Positions 57,296-64,000 of a DNA stretch of 64,000 bases are shown here, piece after piece (within the stretch, counting starts at the first letter, position 1; every line of letters begins with the position of its first letter). Under the pieces are notes generated by a model. The model worked only from the letters and a program-made list of their open reading frames with translations. It ran no database searches and had not been told where the DNA came from. The DNA comes from Mesocentrotus franciscanus (taxonomy: Eukaryota; Echinodermata; Echinoidea; Camarodonta; Strongylocentrotidae), in contig CP137683.1 of assembly GCA_037976565.1 (NCBI GenBank), positions 11,997,923 to 12,061,922 of the forward strand, read 5' to 3'. A program made the position numbers and the translations under genes.

Positions 57296-58790
57296 ATCTA
57301 TCATCAATTATTTACTGATGTATTTGTCTATCTATCTATTTGGTCTATTGTAGTGTATCACACTTTTGTTTTATTTATACTGCAATTCTCTTCTTCGTAT
57401 TACATTTAAGCATCATTTTATTCCTCTACTACCATCATGATTATAATGTTCATACCATTTATACTATCATGTCATAGCGATATATCTATTTCATAGCATT
57501 ATATTATTTTAATACCCTTTGTTACTAGAATCTTATATCAATGTTTTATTGATTTTAAAGCGCTAGTATACCTCATGATTAAAGTAGCACAATGGGTGAA
57601 CAAGATTATAACAAGGCCACAAACACTCCCAGAGCAAGCAAAAAGAAGAGTAGAGAAAGATTCTAAAATCAACATGTCACAATAACACATATCCAGTGGT
57701 GCCTTGCTTTATTCACTAGTAGATATACTATATTATATTGGTGGCAAAAATTGTAACAAATATGATAGCAAAATGAACAGTGCTGATATTGTGTGAACTA
57801 AGTTGACTTTAAGGGCTTGATTACTTGATTAGCTTAGGTCATAACGCAATCATAATGACGCTTTACGTCCAAACGTTATTAAATTAGAAATACTATATCG
57901 AATATCATGTGCCTGATCATTGCTAAGTCAGTTAGTAATTGCAAACTTAGGTATAAGTTGCATGGGATTTGATGGATGCAAATGGCAAATTTGCATCTGG
58001 CAAATGGTAAACTGCAAAAGAAAAAGAAATCAAACAGAAATAAATAAATGAAATCAAAATCAAAATAAAATCGAATTCCAATGCATACGACAAAGTGTAA
58101 AATCTCTTTTAGGAGTTTTAGGGATACTGCTTCCTCTGACCCTACCCGAAATCTAATGGCGCGCATCCTTACTGCATAGATTATCCATCAATTATCGCTA
58201 TAGATAATAGGCAATAGTCATTGAAAAACACATACATTTTATGTTGAGTTGGATTTTTTTTTCTTCAATTGCGTTACCCTCTCAAATCATGCTTTGAAAT
58301 AAATATACCGCAAAACTGCCCCAAGAGGGGCGCTTTATGGAAAGTGACATATTCCTTTTTAAAGTTTAGTTTAACCCCGGAATATTGTTAATCGAGTATT
58401 TGCCACCCCAATGTAAGAGCATCTGATATCGTCAAGAAATAAATTTTTATTGGATTTTTTTTTAAATAATTGTCCGGAGATAACTGCTGAAGCGAAATGA
58501 GGACTGTAGGCTATAATATTCTTTAAAGAAAGAGGAGGCTACATATTTATAAGAACTTTTAAAGGGTAGAATCTGAGAGAAAATCACATGAAGAAGCAAC
58601 ACTATACATTGCAATTATTCTATCATTCAATGAAGCAATTCTAAACACAAAAGAAACACTTTTATCGCAGGAGGGCTCATGTGGGGGACGTGAGCCCCCT
58701 CCCCGCCCCTGGTCAAAAAGTTTTAACTTAACAGGGGGTAGATATGTAAGTGTGTGAGTATGTGTGTGGGTGTGTGGGTGTTAGAGGAAA
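57296..58790. other. Intergenic, no gene recognised
   Basis: AT-rich unique sequence. The CAGGGGCGGGGAGGG complement at 58695-58713 could be a lone hAT-type end, but no partner was found. A GTGTGTGGGTGTGT run is at 58750-58782. Confidence 0.45.
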
Positions 58791-58799
58791 TCCATTCCT

Positions 58800-59275
58800 G
58801 ATTTGCTTTGAACAAAAATATATTATTAGTTACATACAACTATAGAGATATCCGTTATGATTATACATTCAATTGAAAGTCCACTTGAGACAAAATAATG
58901 TGTCACACCAGATTAGTGTTTCCTTAAAAATATTGTCACATCTCTCTCTCTCTCTCTTAAGTTCAATCCAAAGCTAAATAGTATATTAACCAATCGAACA
59001 TAAAAACATGCTGTCCTTTAGGCCGTTGGATGAGAAATGGAGAGATTCACCTGTCTTTGTGAATATGAAAATTTGGAATTAAACTTAGGCCGGGTTACAC
59101 ACGATATTCTTTATCTACTATCTAATCTAATCCTATATTAAATAAAGCCCATTCACAGTACTGACCGTTTTCATTTAAAACAAAACCATTTATTCGAAAC
59201 TGTATAGGCCGTTATGTTCAATAGTAAAAAGGCAGAGCGATACTGGAGCGATAGGCGGGGTGGAGATGTTAGGCA
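58800..59275 (+). repeat. Left arm of large inverted repeat
   Basis: About 475 bp whose reverse complement recurs at 61365-61850. Shared landmarks, in order: TACAACTATAGAGATATC, CACACCAGATTAG, CCAAAGCTAAATAGTAT, GATGAGAAATGG, TTCACCTGTCTTTG, CGATATTCTTTATC, TTTAAAACAAAACC, ATGTTCAATAGTAAAA, GGCAGAGCGAT. The arms are diverged with many indels. Confidence 0.85.
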
Positions 59276-59904
59276 ATTCATCCCACCCCCCCCCCCCTTG
59301 CCAAAAAATAAGAAGACAATTAATCTATAAAATTGAAATGCAGTTTATAATCATCAGAGTGAACGTTAGGCTTTATCGTGACTAGTCTCTTTCTAAATGT
59401 ATCCTGCAATGGTAATGAATGGTATTTCCTCCGAAGGAAAATAAAAGAAAATATCGCTAGTCACGTTTCGCCCACACAGCTTGATAAACACATCGGAATT
59501 TGGATTGACAAACAAAATACACTCATCGAAAAAGGAGAATAACATTGAACGCGCCTACAAGAGAAGGTGATTGGTGATCGCGATCAATACTGGTTGCCTC
59601 GATGACACTTCGCGATACAAAGGATACTATTGATTCGGTCTGGCCAGTGTCTATGTTCTATATCATGCGGTAAACATCACGATATGCAATTGATCTCGCT
59701 ATAAGGTATTAACAAAGAAAAGTACACATGTTTTCTCTACCCACAACATCATTCAAATCATTACAACTCTTCTTGATACACTGTGTTTGTTGTTCGTGAC
59801 CTTTCAGTTGACGCCGCTTAATTGAATAATGTATTTTGCGGTTTGGAGACAAATGACTCGTGACAGAAAAAAAGACAGACAGGGAGGGGAAGTACTTTAA
59901 TATA

Positions 59905-59908
59905 TACT

Positions 59909-59948
<40 letters not shown>

Positions 59949-59954
59949 TATTCT

Positions 59955-59989
<35 letters not shown>

Positions 59990-60007
59990 CATTTATAAGA
60001 ATACATA

Positions 60008-60048
<41 letters not shown>
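59905..60048. repeat. (AT)n / TATA microsatellite cluster
   Basis: Three AT dinucleotide tracts separated by short non-repeat spacers, between the arms of the large inverted repeat. Two overlapping predicted proteins of Tyr-Ile runs are artefacts of this tract. Confidence 0.95.
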
Positions 60049-60051
<3 letters not shown>

Positions 60052-61364
60052 GCAATACATCTGGGTTTGATTCCCGAAGGAGACAGCATTTGCATCCTGT
60101 AAGGAGGAGCATTTAATCTAAAGCTACTCAAATTATTTCTCTCAGCCAATAGATTTCTCACATTATGTAAATTTATCCCACGAGATTTTCCTTTTTTTTT
60201 TTTTTTTAAGTATTAAAGCATATCGTAAATAGAAAATTCTAACATATAAATCTGCCATAGATGTAGCAAGCCATACATACGACTTGTCATTGTTTAATAC
60301 TCCCCTGCCCGGCTAAGGGACATATTAACATATTAACAGATTTTCGTCCCGTTCTCTGGGTCTTGAATATATATTTTTAATATGAGACATAAAACGTCGA
60401 ATATAGCCTAAATGTTAAAAATAAATGCAGAAGAAACTGGACTATATGTTCGTATCCTTTCCTCTTCACGTTCCTCTAAAATAAAAAAATCACTTGCCTT
60501 TATAAGTGCACCGAAACTTGTCCTCGTTCGCTCCGTGTTTGGCTAGGACGTAGCTCTCTCTCTCTCTCTCTCTCTCTTTTGCGTTTTCATCGGAAAAAGA
60601 ATTGGAGAATTATTATTCAAGTTTATTTGTGCGTACGTCAGCGGACAGGTGAAAAATTAGCGTATAGGCTCAACATACATTTTCATCACAAAAGACCTAA
60701 TCACTATTTTACAGCTTAATTGAATAATAGGCGATTTGACCATCTGCGGATATCGTGAATACTTAGTAACTATGAAAAGTATTAGACGCTTTTCGTTCTT
60801 TTGAGCTGTCATCACACTCGCCTAAGATATTAATACATCTCAACGAGTCTTATGATTTGCAAGATGAAAGTATTATTTATTTGAAGAGTGTTATTCCAAA
60901 AGGTGCAATTATATGTTAAGCTTTTTTTTAAATAACCTAATGATTTTTCGTTTGTCGCTTCTCTATGTGCCAAAAAAAAGAAATTGTGAAAGTAATGTAA
61001 GAGATATAGGTGTTAATTAAAGAAAATATAAATTTTGGTCAAATGTACTTTTTACGCCTTTTGAATTTGAGTTTAATTCAGATATGAAAATTCAAAAGTA
61101 TCATGAAATAACGATCCTCAGTATTGTCAATCCCACCAATAAAAACCAAAACTCATTTGCCGCATGAATGATTGGTTCAAGAAATATATCGAATATAGTT
61201 TTCTATACAATCGATTCGACATCCTATTGAAGGAACTATGAATATCTTTAATAGTCACGACTGCACACAATTAAAAAAAAACATCTTGAATATTACTCTT
61301 TTCTTTGGTGTTGTTTCGTTGTTTAGAATGCAAAATAATTGTGTTCTCTTTCTACTTTATCTTC

Positions 61365-61850
61365 TCTCCTAACATGTCCATCCCTATCTCTCCTAAATCG
61401 CTCTGCCTTTTACTATTGAACATAGAGGCCTACAGCTTCGAAAAATATCTACGGTTTTGTTTTAAATGAAACGTACTCTGACTGGGCTTTCTTTAACAAA
61501 GGTCTTAAAGGCTATCCAGATTTTATGATAAAGAATATCGTATATAAACCGGCCTAATGTTTGAATACACATATTTAATTCCAGATTTTCTTATTCTCAA
61601 AGACAGGTGAATATCTTTTTTCCATTTCTCATTCGACGGCCTAACGCACGGCATGTTGTTATGTTCTATTGGTTATTATACTATTTAGCTTTGGGTTGAA
61701 CTTAGGAGAAAACATTCATCTGGTGGGACACATTAACTTGTTTCATGTGGAATTTCATACATTTAATCACCTGTCTCTTCAATTACATGTATAAGCATAT
61801 CAGATATCTCTAGTTGTATAACTAAAATCATATTTATGTTCAAATCAATT
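61365..61850 (-). repeat. Right arm of large inverted repeat
   Basis: Reverse complement of 58800-59275 in the same order. The 2.1-kb spacer (59276-61364) has no ORF of note, only AT-microsatellite and unique AT-rich DNA. Confidence 0.85.
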
Positions 61851-62756
61851 TATCTAAACAGCTTTTAAACCCCTTTTTCTCCCACTATTAATTTTTGCAT
61901 GCAGGCAGCTCGAGCAATGACGTATACCATCAAACCGAACTATAGATATTTCAATTCCACATCAAGCTAGGAAAAAGCAAGTCGGAAATATTTACACCTG
62001 CAGGCTGCAGTCGGCTAGTCACGCGGCATTCATCACGAGTCATCGTTTTCGCGCTGAAAAAAATATGAGCAGCTCGCACACTAACTTATCTTTGCAATGT
62101 TTTTAGAAGACATCAATTCTGAATTAGCTGCCGGAGCCAGAAATGTTGACGCTATATGAAAATGTGAGCAGCTTTCAAGTTGTTTTATCCAATGTTTGAA
62201 TTCAGAATCCACCATAGGAATCGAGTTTTGCGACGGTCATTAAAAGAGAAGACAACATATATTTTGCTGATTTCGTCTTCATACTACAGCAGTAATTCAA
62301 TTTCTATACAGGGAGGTAACTGAATCAGTCCGTTGAACATTCTACGAGCGACAGTAAATTGACTTAGAATATGGATTTAAGCATGGTTATGCTTACAGAC
62401 GTTGGATTCGATTCCTAGCACCTGTGCTTCCCAAGATGAAAGTGAATTTGTAATCTAGAAACAAGACACATCTCATTCTAGCAAACATTTTATCAGAGGA
62501 ACGTCAACGTCTTGTGGATGGAATAAGATTATTGACCCACTTGTGTCATTGCTTCTATCCATTTTATTATTTCTTTTGCTTTATTTTGTAATTTCGTATG
62601 ATAGGGCTGGATAATGTCATTGACATTTGAGGGAAATTGGGCATGCAAGGAGACGAACGGGCATGGATGGTAAAACATACAAGGTCATTGGCATACTTCG
62701 TTCGACAAGGATTCCTCAGATGACTCATTTTCTTCTCATCTCGAGCGCGAAACACG
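61851..62756. other. Upstream region of the 337-aa ORF
   Basis: No coding exon recognised. Sequence becomes less AT-rich near 61980-62060 (GGCTAGTCACGCGGCATTCA), where a promoter could lie. An in-frame TGA at 62721 precedes the ORF start by 36 nt. Confidence 0.45.
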
Positions 62757-63770
62757 ATGATGACGGTTGATGACCAAACCACACGCAGATCGATCACGAA
62801 AATCAGATCATCAGACGAAGCGAGGAAGGTAATTAATGAGTTATTGACGAGAAGAAAATCGAATGCTAAGATTGTGAAGGAGGTTGTCCTGAATCAAGAT
62901 GATGGTTCGCGAGATACCAGAAGGAATGTCTCGTCTCAGGAGGCCGACAAAATCCAGAAGCGTTCGAACTCCTTTTCGCTGTCGAAAAATGAAGACGTTA
63001 CTGCCGCTGGTGATGCAACGCCGCGGAATACGCGGGCGATGCAAGCCGCGGGACGAAACGTCGCGGGGCGGCGGCTGGTCGCAACGGCGTCAACCCCGCG
63101 GATAACAAAGAGTGAAACGAATTTAGAGCAACCGTTACCAGAGTTGGATACCTATCAGAGAAGCACATCAATGACGCAACTAGTATCGTTACCGCCTAAC
63201 GCTAACCTACCGCGTCACTCAGCGTCGAATCTCGACAAGAATATCGCCGATAACGATGTTAAACATACCGCAAATGCCAAGTCGCCTGGATATTACATTA
63301 GGAAAATGCAGAACGAACCTGAGCAACACCTTGCCTCGATGCAAAACCGACCGACAAAACAGAAAAGCTCTCCTGCTCAGCGGTTCATTGAAGCAAAACT
63401 GAAGTCGCGGTCAGAAAGCTGCCTCTTACAGTCGGGAAAACGTCGAAAACAACTTGACGGCGCAAACGTTAACCGTACCGGAGGAAACTCGAACGTCCCT
63501 TGCAGTCCGGCAATCAATCGTCGGTATGAGATGCGTGAAAAATTTCGACCGGTAACGGATGCGGTCGATGCCAGTTTCGAACCGCCGCGAACAAAAGTAG
63601 TACGAGAACGGTCGTTCGACATGACATTTCCCGGTTACGACGCACGGTATGAACAACCGATAGAGGTACCTCAACTCGATGAGGTTGATAAGGAGATAGA
63701 AGATGAATTTAAAAAGAAATCAGTCGACAAATGCCGAAGGTGGATGAACAGATATATGAATTCTGAATAG
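62757..63770 (+). CDS. Uncharacterised basic, low-complexity protein, 337 aa
   Basis: An uninterrupted 1,014-bp ORF, by far the longest in the window and longer than any exon of the neighbouring genes. The first ATG follows an in-frame stop at 62721. The sequence has normal codon variety and higher GC than its surroundings. The protein is rich in Ser, Arg, Lys, Asn and Thr, with no signal peptide, membrane segment or recognised domain. It looks disordered up to about residue 290. The C-terminus (PQLDEVDKEIEDEF, KKKSVDKCRRWMNRYMNSE) is more ordered and probably helical. I do not recognise the family. The coding-like sequence after its stop in another frame (63767-63931) raises the possibility that the true protein continues past an assembly frameshift. 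Gene reality is likely; function unknown. Confidence 0.72.
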   Translation: MMTVDDQTTRRSITKIRSSDEARKVINELLTRRKSNAKIVKEVVLNQDDGSRDTRRNVSSQEADKIQKRSNSFSLSKNEDVTAAGDATPRNTRAMQAAGRNVAGRRLVATASTPRITKSETNLEQPLPELDTYQRSTSMTQLVSLPPNANLPRHSASNLDKNIADNDVKHTANAKSPGYYIRKMQNEPEQHLASMQNRPTKQKSSPAQRFIEAKLKSRSESCLLQSGKRRKQLDGANVNRTGGNSNVPCSPAINRRYEMREKFRPVTDAVDASFEPPRTKVVRERSFDMTFPGYDARYEQPIEVPQLDEVDKEIEDEFKKKSVDKCRRWMNRYMNSE

Positions 63771-63931
63771 ATTACTCCTGTAACAAACACCGGGACGACG
63801 CTGAACAATTTGAAGAAGAGAAAACAAAGATGTCTATATTTGCTGACAAAATTAAGTTTGACATACAGGGTAATACATTCACCTACAGCAAAATTGACTT
63901 GGAAAAGGTGTGTCACACCCCATCTCTATAA
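63767..63931 (+). CDS. Coding-looking continuation in another frame, possible exon end
   Basis: Directly after the preceding stop, the frame starting at 63767 is open for 54 codons: IDYSCNKHRDDAEQFEEEKT, then KMSIFADKIKFDIQGN and FTYSKIDLEK. At 63908 there is a donor-like GTGTGT after AAG, in phase 0. Composition (charged, amphipathic, no low complexity) looks genuine. One missing base near 63762-63769 would join it to the 337-aa ORF. It could also be an independent ORF (ATG at 63830) or chance. Confidence 0.4.
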   Translation: MDYSCNKHRDDAEQFEEEKTKMSIFADKIKFDIQGNTFTYSKIDLEKVCHTPSL

Positions 63932-64000
63932 GGCGCCTGCAAACATACATTTAACTGTACTAGTAGTTATACTCGAGAGCAATTAAGTCGAATGTATTTG

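Noticed and set aside
58690..58720. Right end of another hAT element (CCCCGCCCCTG)
   Set aside because: No matching left end or 8-bp flank duplication could be found upstream.
59860..60161. Tyr/Ile-rich membrane-like peptides
   Set aside because: Translated (AT)n microsatellite.
1..64000. CRISPR array, operon, prophage or other prokaryotic system
   Set aside because: Intron-containing animal-type genes throughout; the only spaced repeats are minisatellite and microsatellite.

Overview
The window is eukaryotic, animal-type DNA. Genes are split into exons of about 50-290 bp with GT-AG introns, intergenic DNA is AT-rich, and there are microsatellites, tRNA-derived SINEs and many short inverted-repeat DNA transposons. 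The protein sequences are close to vertebrate orthologues. Together with the SINE type and the strong allelic differences, this suggests a marine invertebrate deuterostome, most likely a sea urchin. That assignment is inference; no species marker was searched.

Layout: (1) 609-1227, minus strand, two exons of a gene running off the left edge: LCMT2/TYW4, the last enzyme of wybutosine synthesis on tRNA-Phe. (2) 1228-6634, the intergenic/5' region between LCMT2 and the divergent gene CFAP221, with tandem repeats, a 7SL/Alu-domain-like fragment and a candidate core promoter. (3) 6659-19619, plus strand, CFAP221 (PCDP1), a cilium central-apparatus protein, complete in 19 coding exons (about 925 aa) apart from one apparently missing base in coding exon 3. 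Its last exon is followed by a tandem copy. (4) 19620-24628, a convergent intergenic region with TIR elements. (5) 24629-44277, minus strand, ABCF2, a cytosolic ABC-F ATPase, 12 coding exons, 619 aa. Exons 3-9 are present twice (28639-34902 and 35499-42162) on either side of a 500-N gap. The copies look like two haplotypes placed in tandem: one carries a TTAA-flanked element that the other lacks. (6) 44278-47650, ABCF2 5' region with a CRE-bearing promoter candidate and two TIR elements. (7) 47650-51630, hAT-type elements with perfect 8-bp target-site duplications, one built mostly of a degenerate 22-bp minisatellite. (8) 51640-62750, gene-poor DNA with retroelement scraps, SINEs, a large inverted repeat (arms near 58.8-59.3 and 61.4-61.9 kb) and (AT)n tracts. 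(9) 62757-63770, plus strand, an unrecognised basic, low-complexity 337-aa ORF, followed in another frame by coding-looking sequence ending at a possible splice donor.

The three recognised genes act in unrelated processes: tRNA modification, ciliary motility and ribosome-associated ATPase function. Nothing suggests a functional cluster; the LCMT2-CFAP221 pair is simply head-to-head. The most informative signals are transposon biology, visible assembly/haplotype structure, and duplication of the CFAP221 terminal exon. Apparent frameshifts at three places recommend caution about single-base accuracy.
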